NCBI GenBank assembly: GCA_964419145.1
Contig: CAYQOM010000004.1
Coordinates: 124,001 to 188,000 of the forward strand
DNA length: 64,000 bases
DNA from: UBA2336 sp964419145
Lineage (GTDB): Bacteria > Bacteroidota > Bacteroidia > Cytophagales > Cyclobacteriaceae
Reading direction: 5' to 3'
Part shown: piece after piece, positions 7,939 to 17,064 of the stretch
Layout of the letters: the number at the start of each line of letters is the position of its first letter
How positions within the stretch are numbered: the stretch's first letter is position 1
The notes under the pieces: generated by a model
The model's database searches: none
What the model was told of the DNA's origin: nothing
The model's input: the letters and a program-made list of their open reading frames with translations, nothing else
Position numbers and translations under genes: made by a program

Positions 7939-10155
7939 ATGGCAAAACTACCACTACCTGTTGAAGACATTGTTGCGCAATTTGGACCGCACAAAGCCTA
8001 CACCCCTGAAGATGGATTCAAGGGCCGATCTGAGCCTGACAAACTGGTAAAAACACATTGCTGCTTTTGTGGTATGCAATGTGGCATACAGTTGAAAGTG
8101 AAAGACAATACGGTTGTAGGCTTTGAGCCTTGGATGGAGTTTCCGTTTAATGAAGGACGATTGTGCCCCAAGGGTGTGCAGCGTTACCTCCAGAATAATC
8201 ATCCAGATCGCTTATTGTCTCCACTTCAACGTACAGAAGGAAAAGGGTTCGAGTCCATCGATTGGGAAACCGCCATGAATCGTACCCTATCCGAAATCAG
8301 ACGCATTCAAGCTGCCTATGGTAACGATGCATTCGCGATGTTGTCGGGAGTTTCCTTGACCAATGAGAAGAGCTACATGATTGGAAAGTTTGCCCGCGTA
8401 GCACTGAAAACAGCCAACCTCGACTACAACGGCAGGTTGTGTATGGTGAGTGCCGGAGCAGGGAACAAGAAAGCGTTTGGTCTTGACCGCATCTCCAACA
8501 GCTGGGCCGATCTGGCGCATGCCAACGTGATCATGATCTGCGGCACGAATGTGAGCGAAACTTTTCCTACGCTTACCCATTACATCTGGCAGGCACGCGA
8601 CAATGGTGCAAAACTTATTGTAGTGGATCCGCGGGTTACCCCCATCGCACGAACTGCCGATTTGCATCTGCCTGTTAAACCCGGAACCGACTCCGCATTG
8701 TATGGGGCCATGCTTAAGATTCTGGTAGATAACGATTGGCTCGATCACGACTTCATCAACAACCATACCTCAGGTTTTGAAGACGCAGTTGCAGCAGTGA
8801 AAGACTATGATCTCGATTGGGCCGAGCAAATAACAGGAATTGCCAAAGAAAAAATTTTACTAGCTGCTACGTGGTGGGGAAAAACTGCAACTAGTTTTTT
8901 ACTACATGCACGGGGCATTGAACACCACTCAAAAGGTGTTGATAATGTAGTGAGTTGCATCAACCTGGTGCTGGCTACTGGACGCATTGGAAAACCGTAC
9001 TGCGGGTATGGCACCATTACCGGACAAGGAAATGGTCAGGGCGGTCGCGAACACGGCCACAAATGTGATCAACTTCCGGGCAATCGGGACATCACCAACC
9101 CGGAACATCGAAAATACATTTCCGGTGTGTGGGGCATTGAAGAAAAAGATTTACCAGGTAAGGGACTCTCCGCGTACGAAATTATTGAAGCCATTCACCG
9201 GGGAGAAATTAAAGGATTGTTATCCATTTGCTTTAATCCGTTGGTGTCACTGCCCAACAGCAACTACGTGCGAGAAGCACTGGAAAAACTTGAATATTAC
9301 GTAGCCATTGATTTTTTCCTCAGTGAAACGGCACGTCATGCGGATGTAATCATGGCCGGATCACTGCATGAGGAAGATGAAGGAACTGTTACTACTGCAG
9401 AAGGGAGGGTTGTGCGTATACAAGCAGCTGTTACGCCACCCAACAACGCACGAAGAGACAGTGATATCTTATTGGAGTTAGCCCAACGGCTGGGGGCTGG
9501 GGATAAATTCAATTTTAAGAATAGTGAAGCAATCTTCAATGAATTGCGCGTAGCATCAAAGGGAGGTACAGCAGATTACTATGGAATCACCTACGAAAAG
9601 ATCGAAAGCAACATGGGTGTATTCTGGCCTTGTCCGAGTTTAGACCACCCGGGAACACCCCGGTTGTGGGAAGACAAGAAGTTTGCAACCGCAGACGGAA
9701 AAGCTCACTTCAACCCTGCGCCCTATCGCGAACCGGGTGAAGTGACAGATGCAGAATTCCCGGTTGTACTTACAACCGGTCGGGTAGTGTCGCAATACCT
9801 GAGTGGCAGCCAGACCAGGCGTATTGGCAAACTGGTTGATCAGTATGCTGAACCGTTGTTGGAAATCCATCCTAAGTTAGCTGCGCACTATGGCATTAAC
9901 GAACGCGATCTTATTAAAGTAGTAACCAGAAGAGGGGAAGCCTCCTTTCCAGCACAGCTGGTAGAAACTATTCGCGAAGATACGGTTTTCATTCCCTACC
10001 ATTGGGGGGGCAGCAAATCGGCAAACCTGTTAACACCGGGCACACTTGATCCCATTTCAAAAATACCCGAGTTTAAAGTTTGCGCATGTAAACTCGTGCA
10101 CTTGGGCGTAAAAGCACCTGACCTAAATCAATCCAACGCATATCAAAGCATATAA
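7939..10155 (+). CDS. Nas/NarB-type nitrate reductase catalytic subunit (molybdopterin oxidoreductase)
   Basis: 738 residues from the ATG at 7939; a TTG at 7909 overlapping the upstream stop is less likely. An N-terminal [4Fe-4S] motif (Cys41-x2-Cys44-x3-Cys48, then Cys76 in GRLCPKG) is followed by the Mo-bis-MGD domains. NGRLCMVSAGAG places Cys168 as the Mo ligand, as in NapA/NasA, and GGREHGHKCDQLPGNRDI is the NarB/NasA-type loop. The C-terminal LTTGRVVSQYLSG segment binds the pterin. There is no Tat signal, so it acts in the cytoplasm. It lacks the C-terminal [2Fe-2S] domain of some NasA proteins. The neighbours (membrane cytochrome b-like, ferredoxin, Rieske) suggest a membrane-linked enzyme and not a soluble assimilatory one. 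Substrate nitrate is inferred from the motifs. Confidence 0.8.
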   Translation: MAKLPLPVEDIVAQFGPHKAYTPEDGFKGRSEPDKLVKTHCCFCGMQCGIQLKVKDNTVVGFEPWMEFPFNEGRLCPKGVQRYLQNNHPDRLLSPLQRTEGKGFESIDWETAMNRTLSEIRRIQAAYGNDAFAMLSGVSLTNEKSYMIGKFARVALKTANLDYNGRLCMVSAGAGNKKAFGLDRISNSWADLAHANVIMICGTNVSETFPTLTHYIWQARDNGAKLIVVDPRVTPIARTADLHLPVKPGTDSALYGAMLKILVDNDWLDHDFINNHTSGFEDAVAAVKDYDLDWAEQITGIAKEKILLAATWWGKTATSFLLHARGIEHHSKGVDNVVSCINLVLATGRIGKPYCGYGTITGQGNGQGGREHGHKCDQLPGNRDITNPEHRKYISGVWGIEEKDLPGKGLSAYEIIEAIHRGEIKGLLSICFNPLVSLPNSNYVREALEKLEYYVAIDFFLSETARHADVIMAGSLHEEDEGTVTTAEGRVVRIQAAVTPPNNARRDSDILLELAQRLGAGDKFNFKNSEAIFNELRVASKGGTADYYGITYEKIESNMGVFWPCPSLDHPGTPRLWEDKKFATADGKAHFNPAPYREPGEVTDAEFPVVLTTGRVVSQYLSGSQTRRIGKLVDQYAEPLLEIHPKLAAHYGINERDLIKVVTRRGEASFPAQLVETIREDTVFIPYHWGGSKSANLLTPGTLDPISKIPEFKVCACKLVHLGVKAPDLNQSNAYQSI

Positions 10156-10158
10156 AAC

Positions 10159-10731
10159 ATGGCCGCAGCAGAATATAAACATGATCAGGAATTTTTTATC
10201 GACATGCAGCGCTGCATTGGTTGCCACGCGTGTGAAATGGCCTGTGCCGAATGCGAAACAAACGGACAAGAAAGCATGATCCATATTCATTATGTCGATC
10301 GAGCACACACCGTGCAAACAACCGTACAGGTATGCATGCATTGTGAAGAACCCGCCTGTGCCAATGTATGCCCTGCCGATGCCATTACAAAAGACAGCTT
10401 TGGCGTGGTGCATACTGCCAATACGGCCCGTTGTATCGGTTGTTCCAATTGCGTACTGGCATGCCCGTTTGGTGTACCAAAAAAAGAAGAGAAAGCAGAA
10501 CTCATGATGAAGTGCAATATGTGCTACGATCGTACCAGTGCCGGCAAAAAACCTATGTGTGCAACCGTATGCCCAAGTCAGGCACTATACTACGGAACAC
10601 GCGAGGAGATCCGTAAGATGCGCCCAGACAGTGATCCTGTGCAGACTTTCAAGTTCGGTAATGAAACTGTTAAAACGAAGGTAAACATTATGATGCCCAA
10701 AGGAAGTACAATACTCAATGTTCATGATTAA
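10159..10731 (+). CDS. Four-cluster [4Fe-4S] ferredoxin subunit (NrfC/DmsB/HybA-like)
   Basis: 190 residues starting 3 bp after the catalytic gene. Sixteen cysteines form four motifs: CIGCHACEMAC, CMHCEEPACANVC, CIGCSNCVLAC and CNMCYDRTSAG followed by CATVC. This is the standard electron-wire subunit of membrane molybdoenzymes, moving electrons between the membrane subunit and the catalytic subunit. It has no signal sequence and no membrane span. It is clearly part of the same operon as the Nas-type subunit. Confidence 0.88.
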   Translation: MAAAEYKHDQEFFIDMQRCIGCHACEMACAECETNGQESMIHIHYVDRAHTVQTTVQVCMHCEEPACANVCPADAITKDSFGVVHTANTARCIGCSNCVLACPFGVPKKEEKAELMMKCNMCYDRTSAGKKPMCATVCPSQALYYGTREEIRKMRPDSDPVQTFKFGNETVKTKVNIMMPKGSTILNVHD

Positions 10732-10742
10732 TACGAAGAAGT

Positions 10743-11261
10743 ATGTTGACAACGCCTGAAAAAGAAAAAACTCCCAATTGGAAAAGTGACTTTCCGATAG
10801 AGCAAAGTGAGGCCACCCACATTTCACGAAGAGAGTTCGCTAAATTTATGTGCTTGCTTTCCGGTGGCATGGCGCTCGGCAATGGTGCCATCGTAATTAA
10901 ATCGTTTGCCTTTCCAACTCAGCCACTTGCAGGAGAACATTTGGTATGCCTTCGGACGGATGTACCGGTTGGGGAAATGAAACAATTTGTAATTAAAGGA
11001 CGGCTGGAAATTCCCTATATACTTATTCACCTTGATGAAAATAAGTGGCGTGCATTTGAACAAAAATGTACACACTTATCCTGTGCTGTGCGTTACCGGG
11101 CAGATCTGAATAAAATTGAATGCCCCTGTCATAAAGGATACTTTGATGCTCAAACGGGTGTGGTGCTTCAGGGACCACCTCCCCGACCTTTACCCCAACT
11201 ACAGGTTGTTATAAAGGACAATCAGGTTTATGTGAAAGCATTCGAAGAAAAATCAGCATAG
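10743..11261 (+). CDS. Rieske [2Fe-2S] protein with twin-arginine membrane anchor
   Basis: 172 residues. HISRREFAKF (Arg29-Arg30) followed by a hydrophobic stretch to about residue 56 looks like an uncleaved Tat anchor. The Rieske head has box 1 Cys109-Thr-His111-Leu-Ser-Cys114 and box 2 Cys127-Pro-Cys129-His130. All four cluster ligands and the disulfide pair (Cys114, Cys129) are present, as in bc1-type Rieske proteins with high redox potential. The head would lie on the periplasmic side while the Mo subunit is cytoplasmic, an odd layout for a nitrate reductase. The gene starts 11 bp after the ferredoxin gene. A cytoplasmic orientation is possible if the N-terminal segment is only a membrane anchor. 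Confidence 0.85.
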   Translation: MLTTPEKEKTPNWKSDFPIEQSEATHISRREFAKFMCLLSGGMALGNGAIVIKSFAFPTQPLAGEHLVCLRTDVPVGEMKQFVIKGRLEIPYILIHLDENKWRAFEQKCTHLSCAVRYRADLNKIECPCHKGYFDAQTGVVLQGPPPRPLPQLQVVIKDNQVYVKAFEEKSA

Positions 11262-11263
11262 TT

Positions 11264-11545
11264 ATGGGCGATTTCAGAGAAGTACAAAATCAGGCGCACC
11301 CGAATAAGACCAACACTTTAATGGGTGGAGTCATTGCTTTGTTAATAGGCATCCTAGGCATTCAGGTGTGGTTGTTATACAGTGCCCTAAATAATGCATT
11401 GGAAGATCACCGCGGAATAGCAATCGCTGCCTTTCTCGGCTCTTCAGTATTATTTGTCTTGGCCCTTTGGTTATTGCGTTATGTTCCACAGGCCCGAAAT
11501 TATGGCCCGAAACATAAAAAAAAACCGGAGAATCAATATTCCTAA
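11264..11545 (+). CDS. Small two-helix membrane protein of the Nas-type operon (DUF6755-like)
   Basis: 93 residues with two membrane helices (GGVIALLIGILGIQVWLLYSA and AAFLGSSVLFVLALWLLRYV) and a charged, Lys-rich C-terminus. It starts 2 bp after the Rieske stop, so it belongs to the operon. I associate such small proteins with Rieske/molybdoenzyme clusters, but the family name is from memory. A role in anchoring or assembling the complex is likely; no catalytic residues are visible. Confidence 0.6.
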   Translation: MGDFREVQNQAHPNKTNTLMGGVIALLIGILGIQVWLLYSALNNALEDHRGIAIAAFLGSSVLFVLALWLLRYVPQARNYGPKHKKKPENQYS

Positions 11546-11579
11546 TCTACCTCAATTTCAATCTTAAACTGCCCGGCAA

Positions 11580-11930
11580 CTACTTCTCCGTGGATTGAAG
11601 TTGCTCTTCCACAATCCCCATGGCAGCCATCATGGTTGGAAAACCAACCGTTGGTAAGAAGAGTAATACGAGGTGTTCAATTTCGTCTCTTGAAAGGCCT
11701 GATGCGACTGCCTTTCGGATATGCGCTTTAAATGCGCTGCTGTATAAATGACTACCGGAAATAGCCAGTTTGATTAACGCGCGGTCGCGGTCATCCAACG
11801 GACCAAGACCATGAACGGCATCACCCATGGCTTCATAGGATTTAGCAACAGCGGGATATTTTTTAACGAACTGCTCATAAAACCTGGGTGGTTTTGGCAT
11901 TGGTTTTCTTTTGGTTGATTTCTTTTTCAT
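11580..11930 (-). CDS. Carboxymuconolactone decarboxylase (AhpD-like) family protein lacking the redox CxxC
   Basis: 116 residues. The CMD fold is clear: PLDDRDRALIKLAISGSHLYSSAFKAHIRKAV then SRDEIEHLVLLFLPTVGFPTMMAAM. Redox-active members have a Cys-x2-Cys just before the conserved His; here those positions read SHLYSSAFKAH with no cysteine, so a thiol-based peroxidase role is unlikely. The His in FKAHIRKA is kept. The basic N-terminus (MKKKSTKRKPMPKPPR) is unusual. It converges on the Nas-type operon. Function unknown. Confidence 0.75.
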   Translation of the reverse strand: MKKKSTKRKPMPKPPRFYEQFVKKYPAVAKSYEAMGDAVHGLGPLDDRDRALIKLAISGSHLYSSAFKAHIRKAVASGLSRDEIEHLVLLFLPTVGFPTMMAAMGIVEEQLQSTEK

Positions 11931-11962
11931 AGCAATAAAATTATTAAACAGGTCATTAAGGA

Positions 11963-12436
11963 CTACTTAATCAGCAAACCATTAATGTAGTTACTTTCCC
12001 CTAAAAGCATACTACTTGTATCATAATACCGGAATAAGCCATCTTTCATATCATTCACATATCTTCCCTCCAACCGCAGGTTTCCGTTTGGGTACCATTG
12101 CATATACATTCCATTCAATTTATCGTCAACGTACTGGCCCTCACTTTTTTTTACTCCATTTTCGTACCACGTATTCCACAGGCCATTCCGTTTTCCCTCC
12201 TCGAAATTTCCTTCGGTCATTTTAGTTCCGTTCTCATACCACCAGGTCCACGTACCCTCGGCCTTTCCATTAATAAACCCACCGGTCGACTTGGGCTGAC
12301 CGGTTGAAAAACGGGGTGGTTCCGTGCTCCTTTCCGAGGTTAACCAAATCATAATCACTACGGCAACCAACCCTATTAATTTAAGATAATGCAGTATGGT
12401 ATTACCACGGACCATTAACAGATCTGCCAAATCCAT
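11963..12436 (-). CDS. MORN-2 repeat membrane-anchored protein (YwqK-like)
   Basis: 157 residues: one N-terminal membrane helix (LKLIGLVAVVIMIWL) then four to five MORN-2 repeats of the form WYENGxKxxEGxYxDGKxxG. Databases often name such proteins YwqK-family antitoxins; the repeats alone do not establish a toxin-antitoxin role. It is divergent from the nar operon and its ATG is 22 bp from the large palindrome at 12459-12486, so it may share that control. Function unknown. Confidence 0.7.
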   Translation of the reverse strand: MDLADLLMVRGNTILHYLKLIGLVAVVIMIWLTSERSTEPPRFSTGQPKSTGGFINGKAEGTWTWWYENGTKMTEGNFEEGKRNGLWNTWYENGVKKSEGQYVDDKLNGMYMQWYPNGNLRLEGRYVNDMKDGLFRYYDTSSMLLGESNYINGLLIK

Positions 12437-12458
12437 TCCAAAGGTACTTTGGTTTTCG

Positions 12459-12486
12459 TAATAAAAGATAATATTATCTTTTATTA
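12459..12486. promoter_or_regulatory. Perfect 28-bp palindrome upstream of the nar operon
   Basis: The core AAAAGATAATATTATCTTTT (12463-12482) is a perfect palindrome and pairing continues 4 bp further on each side. It sits 49 bp before the cytochrome c ATG, between two divergent genes. Related sites occur upstream of the NO reductase and the 600-residue protein. The ends AAGAT...ATCTT recall NsrR sites, though the spacing is shorter. A dimeric repressor is the likely ligand. Confidence 0.7.
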
Positions 12487-12534
12487 GATAATCAAAAAGC
12501 AGATATTTATATCAGAACCATCAACCACCCTTCA

Positions 12535-13404
12535 ATGAAAACAGTAAAACTCGGTTTAACCACCCTTGTATTTTGCGTGGGGATATTTGCCGCCTACGCC
12601 CAACAATCAGGTGAAATGATGTTTAAAACATTCTGTTCAGCCTGTCACACCATATCTAAAGGTAGGCTGATAGGGCCCGATCTGGCCGATGTACAACTTC
12701 GAAGGTCAGATGATTGGCTAGCAGAATTCATTAAATCATCACAAGCTATGGTTAGCAAAGGAGATCCCGATGCGGTTGCCCTTTTTGAGGAATACAATAA
12801 AACTGTGATGCCTGATGCGCCCTATTCGATTGATCAGATTAAGGAAATCATTGGCTATATAAAATCGAAAAGCCCCGGTTTCGTAGCCACGACTGAGTCA
12901 ACTACATCATCAATTCCCGAGGAACCCAAACAACCGGTACGTTCAGTGAATGAAGCTACTGAAAGCGAAATCAAGTTGGGGCAATTGCTATTCACAGGAG
13001 AAACAAAGTTGGGTGAAGGGGGTCCCGGTTGCATTTCCTGTCATCATGTTAAAAATAACGCGTTGATTGGAGGCGGACTATTAGCCAAGGATTTAACCGA
13101 TGCTTTTTCCCGAATGAATGAAGCGGGTATCCAGGCAATCCTAACCTCTCCCCCATTTCCAGCCATGCGAGAAGCATATTTAAACCACCCGGTTTCAGAA
13201 CAGGAAGCCTACGCCCTTACAGCTTTTCTCAAACAAGCAGATGAAGATCAATTCGGGCAATACCCGCGCAACTGGCAACATTTCTTCTTGTTAAGTGGGG
13301 GTGCAAGCTTTATCGCATTGTTGGTTATCTTTTCCATGGTGTGGTCGAACCGAAAAAAGAATGCCGTAAACAAGAAAATTTTTGATCGTCAGGTTTATTC
13401 ATAA
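12535..13404 (+). CDS. Membrane-anchored dihaem cytochrome c of the nar operon
   Basis: 289 residues with an N-terminal signal peptide (cleaved near YAQQ). Two c-type haem sites are present: Cys34-x2-Cys37-His38 and Cys166-x2-Cys169-His170, with Met92 (VMPDA) and the Met in FPAMREAY as possible sixth ligands. A C-terminal membrane helix (about residues 249-271) anchors it with the haems in the periplasm. It lies 16 bp before narG, as NarC does in some nar operons, and could pass electrons to or from the nitrate reductase membrane subunit or to the NorB-like enzyme. The first gene behind the palindrome, so likely regulated with nar. Confidence 0.85.
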   Translation: MKTVKLGLTTLVFCVGIFAAYAQQSGEMMFKTFCSACHTISKGRLIGPDLADVQLRRSDDWLAEFIKSSQAMVSKGDPDAVALFEEYNKTVMPDAPYSIDQIKEIIGYIKSKSPGFVATTESTTSSIPEEPKQPVRSVNEATESEIKLGQLLFTGETKLGEGGPGCISCHHVKNNALIGGGLLAKDLTDAFSRMNEAGIQAILTSPPFPAMREAYLNHPVSEQEAYALTAFLKQADEDQFGQYPRNWQHFFLLSGGASFIALLVIFSMVWSNRKKNAVNKKIFDRQVYS

Positions 13405-13420
13405 TTCTTAACCAATATTT

Positions 13421-16400
13421 ATGAGCTGGATTGAAGACATCATATCGCCACAGACCCGTAAGTGGGAAGAGTTTTACCGCAACCGCTTTCAGCATGATCG
13501 CATAGTGCGAAGTACCCATGGCGTGAATTGCACGGGTGGGTGCTCCTGGCAAATCCATGTGAAAGATGGTATCGTGGTATGGGAAACCCAACAACTCGAC
13601 TATCCATTACTGGAAAGTTCGCTCCCACCTTATGAGCCGCGCGGTTGCCAACGGGGTATTTCTTTTTCTTGGTATTTATATAGCCCGCTTCGCATTAAGT
13701 ATCCCCTTATTCGCGGAGCATTGATCGATGCCTGGCGTGAAGAAAAAAAGAAGGCAGGTGATCCGGTTAAAGCCTGGGCAAGCCTGCAGGCCAACGCAGA
13801 AAAAAGAAAGAAATACCAGAACGCACGCGGAAAAGGTGGCTTCAGAAGGGTAACCTGGGACGAGGTGATGGAACTGATTGCTGCCGCCAATATTTACACC
13901 GCCAAAAAATACGGCCCTGATCGCGTTATAGGGTTTTCACCCATACCGGCCATGTCCATGCTGAGCTATGCGGCAGGCGCCCGATTCCTTCAACTCTTTG
14001 GAGGGGTGAACCTGAGCTTCTACGATTGGTACTGCGATCTGCCCACCGCCTTCCCCGAAATATGGGGCGAACAAACCGATGTGTGCGAAAGTGCCGATTG
14101 GTACAACGCCAAGATGATTGCTGATATGGGTGCCTGCCTGAACATGACCCGCACACCCGACTGTCACTTTTTTGCTGAGTCCAGACATAACGGAACCAAG
14201 GCCGTGGTGTTCTCACCTGATTTCAGCCAGGTGTGCAAGTATGCCGATCAATGGGTGCCCGTTCATGCCGGCAGTGATGGTGCCTTCTGGATGGCAGTAA
14301 CGCACATTATATTAAAGGAGTGGCACCACGAAAAACAAACTCCGTATTTTTTAGACTATACCAAGCAATACACCGACAGTCCGTTCCTGGTAAAACTTGA
14401 AGAGGAAGACGGTAAACTTGTACCTGGCCAACTGGTTCGCGCCAATGAAATGGCTGAGTTCAGTAGCCTTGAAAATGGCGACTGGAAATTTCTGAACATC
14501 GACAGCAAGACAGGTAAACTCGTGGTACCGAAAGGAACCATGGGACACCGCTGGGAAAAGAAAGGTGGCAACTGGAACATAAAGCTGGAGCATGAAGTCG
14601 ATAACCAGCCTTTTGATCCATACCTCACCCTGATCAATAATAGTGATGAGGTTCTTCAGGTAACCTTCACCGAGTTCGGATTGGACAAGCATCGTCAGCG
14701 TGGCGTTCCGGTAAAGTATTTGCAAACCAGCGCAGGTAAAATTCCGGTAACAACCGTGTATGACCTGGTGATGGCACAATATGGTGTTGATCGTGGGCTA
14801 CTGGGCGATTATCCGAAAGACTACACCGATAAGGATGCTGCCTATACACCGGCATGGCAGGAAATTTTCACGGGTGTAGATTCAAAGACAGTCATTCAGT
14901 TTGCCAAAGAATGGGCAAACACAGCAAACCTTACAGGCGGTAAATGCATGATCATTGTAGGTGCAGGGATTAACCACTGGTACCATGCCAACCTGATGTA
15001 TCGTGCAGGTATTATGGCCCTGATGCTTACTGGTTGCGTTGGGAAAAATGGTGGTGGAATGAATCACTATGTAGGCCAGGAAAAGCTGGCACCAGTAGAT
15101 TCATGGAGTGCCCTCACCTTTGGTAAGGATTGGCAGAGTGCCGCGCGCCTGCAGCAGGCACCGCTGTGGCATTACATTAACACGTGTCAATATCGGTATG
15201 ACGGTCAGTTTTCTAAATACAATACGGTTCCAAAAAATAAATGGACCCAACAACATACAGCCGATACGATATTCCAATCAGTGCGCATGGGATGGATGCC
15301 ATTCTATCCGCAATTCAATCAAAACACACTGGAGCTAAGCAAGGAAGCGCAGCAAAATGGTGCAAAGACGGATGATGAAATCAAAAATTATACAGTAGAA
15401 AAACTGAAAGCAAAGAAACTGCACTATGCGGTAGGTGATCCTGAAGCAGAAGAAAATCATCCAAAAGTTTGGTTCATCTGGCGGGGCAACGCCATCATGG
15501 GCAGCATGAAAGGGCATGAATACGCACTTAAACACTATTTGGGTACGCACTCCAACCGCATCGCCAAAGATTCACCTGATCATACCGATGAAGTAAAGTG
15601 GCACGACATGGCTCCGGAAGGAAAAATGGACCTCGTGGTAGACCTGAACTTCCGTATGGATTCTTCAGCCTTGTATTCAGATATCGTATTGCCCGCAGCA
15701 AGTTGGTATGAAAAGGCCGACTTGAACAGTACAGACTTACACTCATTCATTCACCCACTTTCAGCAGCCATTGCACCGGTGTGGGAAGCCAAAACTGACT
15801 GGGATATTTTTAAGTTGATTGCCAAACACACCAGTGAAATAGCAAAGCAACATTTGAGTGAGCCGCAGAAGGACATTGTGTGCTCACCGCTTTCCCATGA
15901 TTCTGCCGGTGAGATTACCCAACGGCATGTGAAAGACTGGTACAAAGGCGAATGCGAACCCATACCAGGGAAAACCATGCACAGCATAGCCGTGGTAGAT
16001 CGTGATTATACCAAATTATACGACAAGTTCATCACGCTTGGCGACCGTATCAAAAAGAGTGGCCTTGGTGCACACGGCAACAACTACATGTGTGATGATG
16101 TGTACGATGAAATCATGGAATCAAACCACTTCCCGAAAGAACGGATGAATGGTAGCGTGCTCCCGTCATTAAAAGAAGACCGGGATGCGGCCAACATACT
16201 TTTAAAACTATCTACGCTAACCAACGGCAAGCTTACTGTTCGTGCCTACCGGGAAGCAGAGAAAAAAACCGGCCTTGTGTTATCGGATATCGGTGAAGGC
16301 TATGAACAGGTTGGCATTACATACGGGGATCTGCAGGCACAACCGCGCAGGTACAACTCCTCACCACTTTGGTCGGGATTAATGCAGGATGGTCGTGCCT

Positions 16401-17035
16401 ACTCTGCCTACACCTACAATGTTGATAAATTGGTTCCATGGAGAACCCTTACCGGCAGGCAACACTTCTACCTGGATCATGAGTTGTACATCGCCTATGG
16501 CGAGCACCTTCCTACCTATAAGCCTTCACCCAAACCAGAAGCATACGGTGATCTCAAGGAATCGCTGGAGCGCGAGCAGGCCAAAGTGCTGAACTGCCTC
16601 ACACCGCATGGTAAATGGCACATCCACTCCACGTATATGGAGAACTTGCGCATGCTCACGCTTTCGCGGGGATGCGAACCGTGCTGGATCAATGAGAAAG
16701 ATGCAGAAGACCTCGGCATCAAAGACAACGACTGGGTAGAGGTGTACAACGACCACGGTGTTTACTGTACGCGAGCTTGTGTAAGCTCACGGATACCACG
16801 CGGTGTATGCATTGTTTACCATGTACCGGAACGAACTACAGGTATCCCCAAATCACAAGTTCGGGGTAACAAGCGTGGTGGCGGACACAACAGCTTCACA
16901 CGCATACACTTGAAGCCGAACTACCTTACCGGTGGATACGGTCAGTTTTCTTATCATTTCAACTATTGGGGCCCAATCGCACCAAACCGCGATACCCACG
17001 TAATTGTAAAGAAGATGGAAAAATTAGTATGGTAA
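13421..17035 (+). CDS. narG: Respiratory nitrate reductase alpha subunit NarG
   Basis: 1204 residues, near the usual 1200-1250. The FS0 cluster motif is His33-x3-Cys37-x3-Cys41 with Cys76, and Asp206 in YDWYCDLP is the Mo ligand; both align with E. coli NarG at a constant offset. GEQTDVCESADWYN is also diagnostic. It binds Mo-bis-MGD and reduces nitrate to nitrite. No Tat signal is present, so the active site faces the cytoplasm, as in the proton-motive E. coli type. It is followed by narH, narJ and narI. Minor inserts relative to E. coli are visible but no key residue is lost. Confidence 0.97.
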   Translation: MSWIEDIISPQTRKWEEFYRNRFQHDRIVRSTHGVNCTGGCSWQIHVKDGIVVWETQQLDYPLLESSLPPYEPRGCQRGISFSWYLYSPLRIKYPLIRGALIDAWREEKKKAGDPVKAWASLQANAEKRKKYQNARGKGGFRRVTWDEVMELIAAANIYTAKKYGPDRVIGFSPIPAMSMLSYAAGARFLQLFGGVNLSFYDWYCDLPTAFPEIWGEQTDVCESADWYNAKMIADMGACLNMTRTPDCHFFAESRHNGTKAVVFSPDFSQVCKYADQWVPVHAGSDGAFWMAVTHIILKEWHHEKQTPYFLDYTKQYTDSPFLVKLEEEDGKLVPGQLVRANEMAEFSSLENGDWKFLNIDSKTGKLVVPKGTMGHRWEKKGGNWNIKLEHEVDNQPFDPYLTLINNSDEVLQVTFTEFGLDKHRQRGVPVKYLQTSAGKIPVTTVYDLVMAQYGVDRGLLGDYPKDYTDKDAAYTPAWQEIFTGVDSKTVIQFAKEWANTANLTGGKCMIIVGAGINHWYHANLMYRAGIMALMLTGCVGKNGGGMNHYVGQEKLAPVDSWSALTFGKDWQSAARLQQAPLWHYINTCQYRYDGQFSKYNTVPKNKWTQQHTADTIFQSVRMGWMPFYPQFNQNTLELSKEAQQNGAKTDDEIKNYTVEKLKAKKLHYAVGDPEAEENHPKVWFIWRGNAIMGSMKGHEYALKHYLGTHSNRIAKDSPDHTDEVKWHDMAPEGKMDLVVDLNFRMDSSALYSDIVLPAASWYEKADLNSTDLHSFIHPLSAAIAPVWEAKTDWDIFKLIAKHTSEIAKQHLSEPQKDIVCSPLSHDSAGEITQRHVKDWYKGECEPIPGKTMHSIAVVDRDYTKLYDKFITLGDRIKKSGLGAHGNNYMCDDVYDEIMESNHFPKERMNGSVLPSLKEDRDAANILLKLSTLTNGKLTVRAYREAEKKTGLVLSDIGEGYEQVGITYGDLQAQPRRYNSSPLWSGLMQDGRAYSAYTYNVDKLVPWRTLTGRQHFYLDHELYIAYGEHLPTYKPSPKPEAYGDLKESLEREQAKVLNCLTPHGKWHIHSTYMENLRMLTLSRGCEPCWINEKDAEDLGIKDNDWVEVYNDHGVYCTRACVSSRIPRGVCIVYHVPERTTGIPKSQVRGNKRGGGHNSFTRIHLKPNYLTGGYGQFSYHFNYWGPIAPNRDTHVIVKKMEKLVW

Positions 17036-17064
17036 TAATTCCCAACGCATAAACCTGAAATCTC

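Noticed and set aside
7939..11261. Arsenite oxidase (AioAB)
   Set aside because: A Rieske protein is present, but the Mo subunit has a [4Fe-4S] site, Cys ligand and NarB/NasA motifs, and a separate four-cluster ferredoxin, unlike AioA.
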